NCBI RefSeq assembly: GCF_001654615.1
Contig: NZ_LWUD01000051.1
Span: forward strand, 62,001-126,000
DNA: 64,000 nucleotides
Direction of reading: 5' to 3'
From: Ligilactobacillus aviarius
Lineage (GTDB): Bacteria; Bacillota; Bacilli; Lactobacillales; Lactobacillaceae
The position numbers were made by a program, and so were the translations under genes. Below the pieces are notes generated by a model. It was not told the origin of the DNA and searched no databases. It saw nothing but the letters and a program-made list of their open reading frames with translations. Below, piece after piece: positions 55,473-64,000 of this stretch (positions are counted from its first letter, which is position 1; each line of letters opens with the position of its first letter).

Positions 55473-55946
55473 TTAAAACTTAATTGCTAAACGAGCTTTC
55501 GCAATTTTATTCCGAGGAATCGTAATTGTTTTGGTCCGTGTTTTATCTTGATATTCGATCGTCAATTCATCAGCTGACAAATCCGTCATCGTTCCTTCAT
55601 ATATTTTACTGCCTTCAAGCGGTTGATACAAAGAAACGTGGATGTATTTGCCAAGTGCGCGTTGATAATCCTTTTCCTTTTTCAAAGGACGTTCGGCACC
55701 CGGTGACGAAACTTCAAGATAGTATGCTTGCGGAATTGGATCCGGATCGCAATTATCAAGCTTTTCGCTTAATTGATCACTGACCATTGCACATTCATCA
55801 ATCGTGATTCCTTCCGGCTTATCAATGAACACGCGCAAGTACCAACTTTTACCTTCTTTTACAAATTCAACGTCCACCAATTCAAAGTGATGGTCGTCTA
55901 AAATCGGTGTAACTAAATCAGTTACAGTTTCTACTACACTGCTCAC
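55473..55946 (-). CDS. rimP: ribosome maturation factor RimP
   Basis: RimP, 157 aa, full length. It has [56 protein letters not shown] and [15 protein letters not shown]. It assists 30S assembly. It is the first gene of the operon that runs to rbfA or ribF; a terminator (55986-56014) isolates it from the upstream gene. Confidence 0.96.
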   Translation of the reverse strand: MSSVVETVTDLVTPILDDHHFELVDVEFVKEGKSWYLRVFIDKPEGITIDECAMVSDQLSEKLDNCDPDPIPQAYYLEVSSPGAERPLKKEKDYQRALGKYIHVSLYQPLEGSKIYEGTMTDLSADELTIEYQDKTRTKTITIPRNKIAKARLAIKF

Positions 55947-55985
55947 TCAATATCCTCCTCGTTTTGCTAAATAACTCCACTCATC

Positions 55986-56014
55986 AAAAAGAGTGAGCAT
56001 CGCTGCTCACTCTT
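55986..56014 (-). terminator. terminator upstream of rimP
   Basis: Perfect stem AAGAGTGAGCA/TGCTCACTCTT with a GCGA tetraloop and T-run on the minus strand. It ends the small gene at 56070. Confidence 0.9.
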
Positions 56015-56069
56015 ACCGAGTTATTAAAATACAATAACTAATATAACAGATAAAGTTGGATTTTTCAAA

Positions 56070-56261
56070 TTATTCTGTTATCGAACCTAATTTTTTAAAG
56101 ACATCATCCAATTCAGCATGAATCTTCTCAGAATCAGTAATGAACTCCGCCTTTCGTTTTAACTTAATATCAACTCGTTGTGAATTTTCTAATGCATCAA
56201 CTAATGAGGCTGCTTCTTGAGCATTCAAAATAAATTTCCGCTGAAAAATATTGGTTGTCAT
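56070..56261 (-). CDS. small hypothetical protein
   Basis: Protein of 63 aa: FQRKFILNAQEAASLVDALEN, VDIKLKRKAEFITDSEK, AELDDVFKKLGSITE. Helical and charged, without membrane segments. A GAGGAG site precedes ATG 56261 and a strong terminator follows it, supporting a real gene. No family recognised. Confidence 0.6.
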   Translation of the reverse strand: MTTNIFQRKFILNAQEAASLVDALENSQRVDIKLKRKAEFITDSEKIHAELDDVFKKLGSITE

Positions 56262-56341
56262 ATAGTTTCTCCTCTTTAATTCAATAAAATTTGAATGATG
56301 TTAGTTTAACATGAAAATTCAGTTGCAGCATATTAAAAATC

Positions 56342-56372
56342 AAAAACGGCTTTGTAATAAAACAAAGCCGCT
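56342..56372 (-). terminator. terminator of the surface-glycosylation operon
   Basis: Arms CGGCTTTGTTTT and AACAAAGCCG-like with T5 on the minus strand, 40 bp after the YfhO stop codon. Confidence 0.85.
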
Positions 56373-56411
56373 AAAGATTTTGTCAATATCTTTAATGATA
56401 TTGAAATTCTT

Positions 56412-59102
56412 TTATTTTTTATTTTTCTTCTCATATTTCCAACAGAGAACCAAAATTGCCCACGTAATCAGTGTAACAATAATCCCTAATGTCAATAACG
56501 GTGGCCAGAATGACAATTCAATTCGATGTTTTCCTTTTGGAACATGAATTGCTAGGAATGTGTTAAAGGCTTTTTCAGTTTTCACTTTATGCCCATCAAC
56601 TTTTGCAGTCCATCCTTTATTGTAAGGAATTGTAGTCATCATTACATCTTTCTGTCCGCCAGGCATGTCAATGTCTCCACGTAATTGAAGTCTTCCATTA
56701 TGAGTTAATTGCAATTGGTTATTCATAACGCTATAAACTGAATTTTCGAGTTTTGAAAGATTCAACTTATACAACTGAACATCATTCATACTAATTGGCG
56801 TGCCATTATTAGGTGAAATATTAATCTTAATTGTATTTCCTGGATCATTAGCACAAACATTGACAAGAACTGGTTGTCCTCCGTTTTCAAATCCCGGAAT
56901 TGTATTACCGTTAATTGTTACATTTGCATTCCAAATTATATCTGTTGTTAATTGTAAATAGTATGGTTCAGCTGAAACGTTTTTCAAAATTATTTCATAA
57001 GATGAAGGTTTATCTTTATCAGTCGTTACCAGCGTCCCATTCACGCCACCGACTAATGAGCAGTTTCTCATTATCACGTGATATCCAAGGAGGTCAAAGA
57101 ATTTTTCATTAGTACCTGTAATTCGGTTTAATAAGTAGGATTGATCATCTGCAGTATAGTCTCCTGACGGAAAATCAGATGATGAAAGAACTTTATTATC
57201 TGCTGCAAACCCTACGGATAAAGCTAACGGATTTTGATAAATCGTCACCCCGTTTAATTTCTTTACTGAATCATAAAACGAAATATCCGGTCTATAAGAT
57301 GAAGCCGGAGTCATCGCATTTGAACTTGCCAAATTACTAAACTGATTATTAGGCGCTAAGAAATATTTCACGCCCATAACAGAATCTGTAAGTAATGTTC
57401 CTTCAATATAGTCTTCTTTACCTAAATAATTCGGCTGTCCCATTGCTCCCATAAATTTCGTAACTGCCGCATTTTGAGTAGACGTAAAACCTGACATTCC
57501 ATGATATCCTGCGCTTAATGAATCATTTTCACTTCGTTGGAAAGTTTTTCCAATCCGATAGAAATCATTTGGTTTTTCTTGAGCCTCAATCCAAGCAATA
57601 TCTGGATCGAGGTTAGCAACAAAATCTGTATATGTATTTGCTGGAGCAAAACCTAACGTCTTAATTGATTGATAACCATTAATTCCGCATTCAACAACCG
57701 TAAATAACAACAAGAAGAATCCAGCAACTGATTGCAATTGGATTTTTTTGATTGTTTTTTCACGGCCAAATAACATCCAAACCATGATAAGATCAGTCAA
57801 TAACATAAATACCAATGTTGTAATCATGTTTGGAACTGTCAGATAATCAAATTTCTTGTGTTTAATAAATACAAAAACCCAACATCCAACTGGAATGATA
57901 AAGCTAATTAACAGTTGATATATTTTAGGCTTTCCAATTTTAGTAAGACCTCTAACTGCAAGTAAAATCATCCAAGCACTTACAATAAAGCTAAAACGAT
58001 ATGGATAATCAACTGGCCCTTGAAAAGCATGCCACATAATATCAAGGGGTTGCCAACACATTGCCAAAATCATAATCGCTGATACAATTCCAGCAGAAAT
58101 TTTTTCTTTCCAAGGGATTTCTTTAGCTAAAAAGTAAATAATAAATCCAGATAAGATTAATGCTCCAACGAATAAGTTAGGCGGTCCGCCCTGAATTGCA
58201 TTATCATTCAATGAACCAACCATAAACTTCGTTAACATTTTCCACGGTGCATATTCAAATACAGCTTGAATTGATTTTTGAGTATACACGCCCTTACTCT
58301 TTGTAATGTCGAAGAAAGTTGGCAGTAAAAGGAAACTAACAGATCCAGCCGCTAAAACCGAACTGATTCCAAAGCGTGAAAATTTCTTTTCTAAATCTTT
58401 CCAGCCGTTCCACTTTCGCGTTGCAGTCCAAGCAAAATATAAAACCGCAAAGATACATACCATGTATCCCATGTAAAAATTAACAAAGAGTAATAATGCT
58501 AAGAATACCGTATAATAAAACGATTTGTCCTCATCGAAAATCTTTTCAATTCCCAATAAAATAAACGGCATGAAAATCAAAACATCTAACCACATTATGT
58601 TCAGTTGGTTAGCAATAACCCATCCCATCATTGAGTAGCATACAGTAGCAGCTGGAATCCATTTTTGATCTATCCAGTTTAATTTTTCTAAAAAGTAACC
58701 AAAAGCAAATCCTGCACAACCATATTTAATTAAGGTTAAAAGTAAAACTCCAATTGGTAATGCGCTTCGACTAAAGAATAATAAAATCAAATTAAACGGA
58801 CTTAATAAGTAATATGCCCATAATCCAATGGTTTCACCGCCGATTCCGTTCGTAAAAGAATAAAGCAACTGACTGGGATGATGTAATAATGTATTACGAT
58901 AAAATGAGAAGAAATCAATATATTGCTCACCCATATCCCACGTCATGACTGAAGAGTTTCCAAATGGAGCCATTCGAAGAATCATGAAAACAATTAACAT
59001 TGTTATAAACGGTAATACAAAATATAACCCTCGTCGTACTATTTTTTCTTGATTTTCACTATTTATCTTTTTCATCAAATTAATTTTCTTTCTTATATTC
59101 AT
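56412..59102 (-). CDS. YfhO family multi-membrane glycosyltransferase-like protein
   Basis: Protein of 896 aa with a dozen or more membrane segments, a large extracellular C-terminal domain (about 480-860) and a final membrane helix. N-terminal features APFGNSSVMTWDMGEQYIDFFSFYR and LLYSFTNGIGGETIGLWAYYLLSPFNLI are typical of YfhO. In Bacillus and Listeria, YfhO-type proteins transfer GlcNAc from undecaprenyl phosphate, made by a CsbB-type GT2, to lipoteichoic acid outside the cell. The gene overlaps the upstream GT-C-like gene by 23 nt, and a CsbB-like gene starts the operon, supporting that role. ATG 59102 follows GGAG by 9 nt. Confidence 0.88.
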   Translation of the reverse strand: MNIRKKINLMKKINSENQEKIVRRGLYFVLPFITMLIVFMILRMAPFGNSSVMTWDMGEQYIDFFSFYRNTLLHHPSQLLYSFTNGIGGETIGLWAYYLLSPFNLILLFFSRSALPIGVLLLTLIKYGCAGFAFGYFLEKLNWIDQKWIPAATVCYSMMGWVIANQLNIMWLDVLIFMPFILLGIEKIFDEDKSFYYTVFLALLLFVNFYMGYMVCIFAVLYFAWTATRKWNGWKDLEKKFSRFGISSVLAAGSVSFLLLPTFFDITKSKGVYTQKSIQAVFEYAPWKMLTKFMVGSLNDNAIQGGPPNLFVGALILSGFIIYFLAKEIPWKEKISAGIVSAIMILAMCWQPLDIMWHAFQGPVDYPYRFSFIVSAWMILLAVRGLTKIGKPKIYQLLISFIIPVGCWVFVFIKHKKFDYLTVPNMITTLVFMLLTDLIMVWMLFGREKTIKKIQLQSVAGFFLLLFTVVECGINGYQSIKTLGFAPANTYTDFVANLDPDIAWIEAQEKPNDFYRIGKTFQRSENDSLSAGYHGMSGFTSTQNAAVTKFMGAMGQPNYLGKEDYIEGTLLTDSVMGVKYFLAPNNQFSNLASSNAMTPASSYRPDISFYDSVKKLNGVTIYQNPLALSVGFAADNKVLSSSDFPSGDYTADDQSYLLNRITGTNEKFFDLLGYHVIMRNCSLVGGVNGTLVTTDKDKPSSYEIILKNVSAEPYYLQLTTDIIWNANVTINGNTIPGFENGGQPVLVNVCANDPGNTIKINISPNNGTPISMNDVQLYKLNLSKLENSVYSVMNNQLQLTHNGRLQLRGDIDMPGGQKDVMMTTIPYNKGWTAKVDGHKVKTEKAFNTFLAIHVPKGKHRIELSFWPPLLTLGIIVTLITWAILVLCWKYEKKNKK

Positions 59103-60789
59103 AACCGCTTACTCCAGATTTATATTTCCCCCGATTTTGTTGAAAAATACCCCAACAAAAAATAAAAAATGCAATTAAAGAAACTATCCATGAGATTCTA
59201 GCAAGGAATGTGTAGCCGTACTTTATCTTGATATTATTCACGCCATCAACAAGACTTACTTGAGTTGCACCATCTGCACCTGCAATTTGAGTTGCTTGCT
59301 TAACCCCATTAACAGTCACTTTTTCACCTGGGAATACATATACTGGGAGAATTGCTGTCGTTTCAGACTTTGAATTATATCTGAACGTTCTTTCAGTAGA
59401 GTCAACCATCTTTTGTTTTACGTGTACCCATTCCTGATTTACACACATTTTCTGGTCACTGATATGTCCAGCATCCCCATTTGAACTTGCAGGATAATAA
59501 TCCCCTAAGCCGTTAAAATCTGCTTTGTGAGTAATTTGACTTAAATAATAATGACTATTTGAACCAACGTTATAACCGTCAATTTGATTTACACCCGTCA
59601 TTGCTCCCCAGTGCGTAAATACTACTCCTAAAATCAAAAGGCCAAATACCTTAACCGATTTATTGACTGGATTATTTAACTGGTAACTCTTAACCAATTC
59701 ACTTGCTGCAACTGGGAATAATAATGACGCCATCGTAATAAAGCGCCATGGGAATTGAAGTAATCCAAACATCTTTTGAAAAACATCCCATGGGAATAAA
59801 GAAGTTGAGATAAATGTAAAGAAAGTTGCTGCAAACAGCACATCTTTATAAAATCCTTTGATCTTCTTTAAATTTAAAACAATAACTAAAATTAAAATCA
59901 AAAAGACTGGATTAAACACATCACGGCTATCAGCAGCATTGTTTAAAGACCAATCAAGTAATTGACGCGGAATCAATGAACATGTGTATAAATTCATCGT
60001 ACCAGGACCATTTACTTTACCATTAAGCATCGTTTGAATCATTGGAACAAGGAATCCTAAACCTAATAAAATCGTCATTCCAACTGATTTTAATAATGCT
60101 TTAAAACGTTCTTTAGTAAATTGTTTTCTTACTAAGCTTACGCAAATGAAGAATAAAACTAATAATGACGCAATTGCTAAAGATAAAACGTGGGTATATA
60201 CAAGAAATGTCATTCCAACTACAAGCGTCTTCCAATTTGGTTTTTCTTTATAGAAAATTTGATAAATCCCTAACAAAACAATTGGGAAAAACGTCATTGA
60301 AATAACTTCACCCATATCAACCCGATAATAAATATCTGAAGTTCGACAAATTGCAAAGGCATAAACTACAGATGCAAAAATTGATGGTAAAGATGATTGT
60401 CCCATCTTCTTCACACATTGATATGTAATTTCAAGAGTTGCAAAGGTTATCAAGAAGAAATAAATATAATAACCGCCAACTATACTCCCAGTTAACTTAA
60501 TGAGCAAATACATTGGATAAACCGTTGCCCATGGATACATCAAATTAACAGCTGAAGCATTATGCTGGAAATATTTAAAATTGACTGGTGATTTCCAAAT
60601 ATTTTCAAGACTCATAACTCTTGAAAAATTAAATTGTCCGTCAATATCTGCCTTAATGATTGGTTGTCTTTGAGTATTAAAGAAAAAGATCAAATAACAA
60701 AAACTGAGAATTATAAAGAAAATAATCCTAATTATATTTTTCTTAGTCTCATCATCAATCTTAATTTTACCCTCTTTTAGCTTTTGCAA
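59080..60789 (-). CDS. GT-C-fold-like polytopic membrane protein
   Basis: Protein of about 569 aa with about a dozen membrane segments (for example IIRIIFFIILSFCYLIFFF, PIVLLGIYQIFY, LVVGMTFLVYTHVLSLAIASLLVLFFICVSLV), an extracellular loop near residues 400-530 and a last helix ISWIVSLIAFFIFCWGIF. It resembles the 6-pyruvoyl-tetrahydropterin synthase-related and YfhO-like membrane families, probably a second lipid-sugar-dependent transferase. Start TTG 60789 has AAGGAG 8 nt upstream; a GTG at 60798 overlaps that site. It sits between a CsbB-like GT2 and YfhO. Confidence 0.75.
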   Translation of the reverse strand: MQKLKEGKIKIDDETKKNIIRIIFFIILSFCYLIFFFNTQRQPIIKADIDGQFNFSRVMSLENIWKSPVNFKYFQHNASAVNLMYPWATVYPMYLLIKLTGSIVGGYYIYFFLITFATLEITYQCVKKMGQSSLPSIFASVVYAFAICRTSDIYYRVDMGEVISMTFFPIVLLGIYQIFYKEKPNWKTLVVGMTFLVYTHVLSLAIASLLVLFFICVSLVRKQFTKERFKALLKSVGMTILLGLGFLVPMIQTMLNGKVNGPGTMNLYTCSLIPRQLLDWSLNNAADSRDVFNPVFLILILVIVLNLKKIKGFYKDVLFAATFFTFISTSLFPWDVFQKMFGLLQFPWRFITMASLLFPVAASELVKSYQLNNPVNKSVKVFGLLILGVVFTHWGAMTGVNQIDGYNVGSNSHYYLSQITHKADFNGLGDYYPASSNGDAGHISDQKMCVNQEWVHVKQKMVDSTERTFRYNSKSETTAILPVYVFPGEKVTVNGVKQATQIAGADGATQVSLVDGVNNIKIKYGYTFLARISWIVSLIAFFIFCWGIFQQNRGKYKSGVSGYEYKKEN

Positions 60790-60872
60790 TCCGCTCACTC
60801 CTTCTCTGTTAATTAAAATAAAATAATAACTCTTTGAGTTAAATTGTTATCTAATTAAAGGTAAATAATATC

Positions 60873-61835
60873 TTAAAATTTATCAGAATAATCATCTTCT
60901 TCAATCGTAAATCTTGGACGACCTTTTACCTCAGAATAAATCTTACCAATGTATTCTCCAATTACACTGATACAAATCATCTGAACTCCACCAAGAACCC
61001 AGATTGAAATCATCATTGATGACCATCCAGCAACAACATGTCCGAAACAACGTTGAATAAAGGTATAAATCATTAAAACAATTCCAATAAAGACAACGCC
61101 GATTCCTAAACCCATGATCAATTTAATGGGGACTGTTGAAAATGAAGTGATCCCATCTAACGCAAACTTGATCATTTTCTTTAATGGATACTTTGATTCA
61201 CCGGCAAAACGTTCTTTTCGAGCATAGTAAACCTTAGCTGATGGAAATCCAACCATTGGCACCATTCCACGAAGGAACAGGTTTCGTTCCTTAAATTGAA
61301 GCAATGTTTCAACCGCCCGTTTACTCATTAAACGGTAATCGGCAGAGTTTGGAACCATGTTGACCCCTAACTTCTTCATCAAATCATAAAAAGCAAGCGC
61401 CGTTTTTCGTTTAAATGCTGTGTCGGTGTCACGATTATTCCGCACACCATAGACAATATCCTTCCCTTCATGGTACTTCTGAACCATCTTTGGAATGGCA
61501 TTGATATCATCTTGAAGATCAGCATCAATTGTAATCATCATATCTGAATAGTTAACTGCCGTTGTTAAGCCAGCAACAAGCGCATTTTGGTGACCAAAGT
61601 TCCGGCTAAACTTGATTCCAGTAATATAATCATGTTCTTTTTCAAACTTTTGAATTAAACTCCATGTTTTGTCCTTGCTGCCATCATCGACAAATAAAAT
61701 TTTACTGTTATCAGCAACTTTTCGTTCGGTAATCATATTTTCAAGAACTCCGCCAAGTTCCTTAACGGTTTCAGGCAATACTTCTTCCTCGTTGTAACAT
61801 GGAACAACGATCGTTAGCATTTTTTCTTCTTTCAT
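60873..61835 (-). CDS. GT2 family undecaprenyl-phosphate glycosyltransferase (CsbB/GtrB-like)
   Basis: Protein of 320 aa. The cytoplasmic GT2 domain (1-230) has TIVVPCYNEEEVLPETV, FVDDGSKDKTW, KFSRNFGHQNALVAGL and TIDADLQDD, the DxD metal site. Two C-terminal membrane helices (LIMGLGIGVVFIGIVLMIYTF and WSSMMISIWVLGGVQMICISVIGEYIG) anchor it. Such enzymes charge undecaprenyl phosphate with a sugar for flipping and use by YfhO-type proteins. ATG 61835 follows AAAGG by 7 nt. It is the first gene of the three-gene operon. Confidence 0.9.
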   Translation of the reverse strand: MKEEKMLTIVVPCYNEEEVLPETVKELGGVLENMITERKVADNSKILFVDDGSKDKTWSLIQKFEKEHDYITGIKFSRNFGHQNALVAGLTTAVNYSDMMITIDADLQDDINAIPKMVQKYHEGKDIVYGVRNNRDTDTAFKRKTALAFYDLMKKLGVNMVPNSADYRLMSKRAVETLLQFKERNLFLRGMVPMVGFPSAKVYYARKERFAGESKYPLKKMIKFALDGITSFSTVPIKLIMGLGIGVVFIGIVLMIYTFIQRCFGHVVAGWSSMMISIWVLGGVQMICISVIGEYIGKIYSEVKGRPRFTIEEDDYSDKF

Positions 61836-61918
61836 TACTTGACCTTTCAATCCAGTAACTATTGTACAGGAAAAGATTGTGAAATATATTTTACAAATAA
61901 TTTCTCTTCATACTCATT

Positions 61919-61954
61919 AAAAAAAGCAACTTCTCCGTACAGCGAAATTGCTTA
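61919..61954 (-). terminator. terminator of the RES-domain gene
   Basis: Arms AAGCAA and TTGCTT with extended weak pairing and T7 on the minus strand, about 140 bp after the 62094 stop codon. Confidence 0.65.
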
Positions 61955-62093
61955 AACATCAGTATTAATTAACTCAAATTAATTGTAAAAAAATTTTGAT
62001 TAAACGTCAAATACTTCTCGTTGGATTATCAAAAATACAAATTTTCTGATAAAGGACTTTTATCCATAATCTGACATTTATTTTAATACAAAC

Positions 62094-62927
62094 TTATAAT
62101 TTACTCTGTTTTTTAAGTTGTATATATCCGTTCAAAGTATCACCCTTAAATATGAAATCCGCATACTTATTAAATCCAATACTATTTTTGGTAGGATTTA
62201 AAACTGACTGACTAGCCTTCATTTTTGTCGAAGCGTAAACTACTCCCAAACTATTACAATTGTTAATCATATCTCTATTAGATAACCAATTAGTTATCCA
62301 ATAAAGTTTTTCTTTTATAGTTTCAGTTGCTTCCTTTGTAAGTATCTTGTTTTTAAAATATAACAATTGTTTAGCAATCTTTCGATCATCTTCTGTTACA
62401 TTTTGCATACATACAATATTATCAAAATAACAATATAAAACCGGTATGTCGTTTACAACTTCATACTCATTCAAATAATTCTTCTGAAATTCAGGAACCT
62501 CTCTTAAAGCTACTTTCTCATTGAAAGCAGTATATAACACTGGTTCCCCCTCTTCATTCATTCTTCCAAGATGGGAATTAAAATTGATTCCCTTATAATT
62601 CTTGTCTTCTACAACCCTATACAATTTTGTTCCTTTTGAAATTACCTTTTTAAAAGGAGAACTTACTGAAAATCCCCCTTTTCCTTCTGAGTTCTGTAAA
62701 TTAACAAAATTATAATATATATTTTGAAACATTTCTAAACATTCATCTTTTTCAGATACCTTTGTATTATAAAGTAAATCATTCACTTCATTTAATTGCT
62801 TTGAACAATCCTTAGTTTTCTCTAGCATTTTCTTAGCTCGTTGCCCCTTAGAAATGTCTGTAGAAAAAGCTTCTCCAAAATGATTTTCCGTAAGTTCATT
62901 GGTGTCCCATAATTCTAATTTTTCCAT
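62094..62927 (-). CDS. RES-domain-like protein (possible NAD+-degrading toxin)
   Basis: Protein of 277 aa. After a helical N-terminal part of about 95 residues, the pattern matches RES: LYRVV (the Arg), FNSHLGRMNEEGEPVLYTAFNEKVALREV (the Glu), and near the end GVVYASTKMKASQSVLNPTKNSIGFN (Ser and Asn region). RES toxins split NAD+ and are normally paired with an Xre-type antitoxin. No antitoxin gene is adjacent on either side. GGAGAAA precedes ATG 62927. It could be a solitary toxin relative, part of a phage-defence gene, or a housekeeping variant. Confidence 0.6.
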   Translation of the reverse strand: MEKLELWDTNELTENHFGEAFSTDISKGQRAKKMLEKTKDCSKQLNEVNDLLYNTKVSEKDECLEMFQNIYYNFVNLQNSEGKGGFSVSSPFKKVISKGTKLYRVVEDKNYKGINFNSHLGRMNEEGEPVLYTAFNEKVALREVPEFQKNYLNEYEVVNDIPVLYCYFDNIVCMQNVTEDDRKIAKQLLYFKNKILTKEATETIKEKLYWITNWLSNRDMINNCNSLGVVYASTKMKASQSVLNPTKNSIGFNKYADFIFKGDTLNGYIQLKKQSKL

Positions 62928-63067
62928 AAACTATTTCTCCATTCACGTTTATATATTTATAATTTTCTTAACAAAGAATATAAACCAATATTTAATTGTA
63001 TACCCATAAAACCATTCTTTAAATAGTGTTACACCTTTTACATTTAAGACTCTATTCATTAATATTC

Positions 63068-63104
63068 AAAAAAGGATGAAACACTTTTCAGTGCTCCATC
63101 CCTT
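63068..63104 (-). terminator. terminator of the acyltransferase gene
   Basis: Arms GGATGGAGCACT and AGTGTTTCATCC (two wobble or mismatched positions), GAAA loop, then T6 on the minus strand, right after the 63110 stop codon. Confidence 0.85.
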
Positions 63105-63109
63105 CACAA

Positions 63110-64000
63110 TTATTTACTTCTGCTGAATTTGCTAAAAATAAATGAGATCGCATTAAAAATCAAAATTCTGACGTAATCGATCAGAGAACAAATAATGAAA
63201 ATCAACGGACATACAATTACCGCTGTAACCAAATAATGTTTTACATTTGGAACCAATAAAGCTGGCATTTTGAGCCACTTCAGCCAAATCATTTGTTCCA
63301 TGATTGGGTTATCGTGGATCAGATAAACGCCAAACGTGGTTGCTGCAATTGTATTGATCAGTCGATTATGACCGAGATGCATATTCTTGAAAAGCAAAAT
63401 GATCCCGGTTGCCATTAAAACGATTGACGGACTAAATTGCCCTGCAATGTTGATGAAGCTATTGTGATAGAACTGTTGATTATGCGTCGTTGCTCCCATG
63501 TAATCATAGTAGAAGATTACGACCGCCATCAAAGCGGCACCGGAAATTGTCAAAAACGTTCCTAAAAGACATTCATGCTTTGTTCCGTAAAGTCGGATAT
63601 AACCACCAATAAGATAGTACAGAATAAAGACTACCAGCTGACCATACCAGCCATAACTTCCAAAGTTTGGAATAAGCGTTGGAACCAGCGTAAACGTGAT
63701 GGCAATAATGATAATCAGATTACGGTATTGCTGCCGGGTAATGTTATGTAATGCAACGTTGATGTACGGGTAAACTAAGTATAAAAGAATATACTCACTT
63801 ACGAACCAGCAACTGTTATAGAAAAGCGGTAAGAACGTTTGTTGAAGAACAATCGTACTCTTCGGATTTACCCACTTAAAGTGCACGGCAACAAAGTAAA
63901 TGATGATCGAGTAAAGGTAAACTTGAACGATCAACATCAAAATCTTTTTGAAAGACTTCTTGCCATTGATCGAAGAATTTACTAAGAAATAACCTGAAAT
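63110..64000 (-). CDS. acyltransferase 3 family membrane protein, N-terminus outside the window
   Basis: The frame is open to the window edge and continues upstream (ISGYFLVNSSINGKKSFKK precedes the first in-window Met), so the gene is partial. About 297 residues are visible with at least seven membrane segments. WFVSEYILLYLVYPYIN, GSYGWYGQLVVFILYYLIGGYIR and TTFGVYLIHDNPIMEQMIWL are typical of acyltransferase 3 (OatA/WecH-like) proteins. These O-acylate cell-surface polymers. The active-site His normally lies in the missing N-terminal part. Confidence 0.85.
   Translation of the reverse strand: MSGYFLVNSSINGKKSFKKILMLIVQVYLYSIIIYFVAVHFKWVNPKSTIVLQQTFLPLFYNSCWFVSEYILLYLVYPYINVALHNITRQQYRNLIIIIAITFTLVPTLIPNFGSYGWYGQLVVFILYYLIGGYIRLYGTKHECLLGTFLTISGAALMAVVIFYYDYMGATTHNQQFYHNSFINIAGQFSPSIVLMATGIILLFKNMHLGHNRLINTIAATTFGVYLIHDNPIMEQMIWLKWLKMPALLVPNVKHYLVTAVIVCPLIFIICSLIDYVRILIFNAISFIFSKFSRSK

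Noticed and set aside
1-64000. Transposases, prophage genes, tRNA or rRNA genes
   Set aside because: None was recognised on either strand, despite the accessory nature of the 5-31 kb block.

Overview
The window looks like the chromosome of a low-GC, homofermentative lactic acid bacterium of the Lactobacillaceae. The evidence is the gene content and order: rimP-nusA-ylxR-ylxQ-infB-rbfA-truB-ribF, hrcA-grpE-dnaK-dnaJ with a CIRCE operator, dnaE next to pfkA-pyk, a pyruvate kinase with the extra PEP-utiliser-type C-terminal domain, a YjzD/DUF2929 gene divergent from dnaE, and a type II-A CRISPR repeat of the L. rhamnosus kind. The species cannot be named from the sequence alone. Almost everything lies on the minus strand.

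Layout. (1) 1-3.3 kb: malic enzyme, divergent from a SorC-type regulator, and an alpha/beta hydrolase. (2) 3.3-10.4 kb: two tandem XRE-type regulators, then a defence operon transcribed MazG/DCTPP1-like pyrophosphatase, GIY-YIG plus SF1 helicase, McrB-like AAA+ (frame broken), McrC-like nuclease, HigA-like protein. (3) 10.6-13.9 kb: ECF S component plus nucleoside hydrolase, a small hypothetical gene, acetate kinase. (4) 14.1-24.1 kb: a complete type II-A CRISPR-Cas locus: 58 full repeats plus one truncated terminal repeat fused to a terminator, csn2, cas2, cas1, a tracrRNA on the opposite strand, and cas9. (5) 24.3-31.7 kb: a Vsr-like nuclease gene (frame broken), small genes, a second McrBC-type pair (DUF2357 nuclease plus AAA+), a second DCTPP1-like pyrophosphatase, a structured RNA with its own promoter and terminator, and a broken Panacea-type gene. 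(6) 31.9-38.4 kb: pyk, pfkA, dnaE and a DUF2929 gene. (7) 38.4-40.4 kb: a nearly gene-free stretch with several strong hairpins, and two hypothetical genes. (8) 40.5-56 kb: clpB, a TSUP exporter, the chaperone operon, and the translation/transcription-factor operon. (9) 56-62 kb: a GT2 (CsbB-like), GT-C-like and YfhO operon for cell-surface glycosylation. (10) 62-64 kb: a solitary RES-domain protein and an acyltransferase 3 cut by the window edge.

The striking part is the 5-31 kb accessory block. Two distantly related McrBC-type restriction modules, each preceded by a close copy of the same DCTPP1-like dCTP-pyrophosphatase gene, flank a large active-looking type II-A CRISPR locus. Two nuclease-system genes in this block are interrupted at homopolymer runs (A7 at 8214-8220, T6 at 25442-25447). 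In both cases a single -1 shift restores a longer, family-like protein. This could reflect phase variation, programmed frameshifting, decay or sequencing error. No tRNA, rRNA, transposase or prophage gene was seen.
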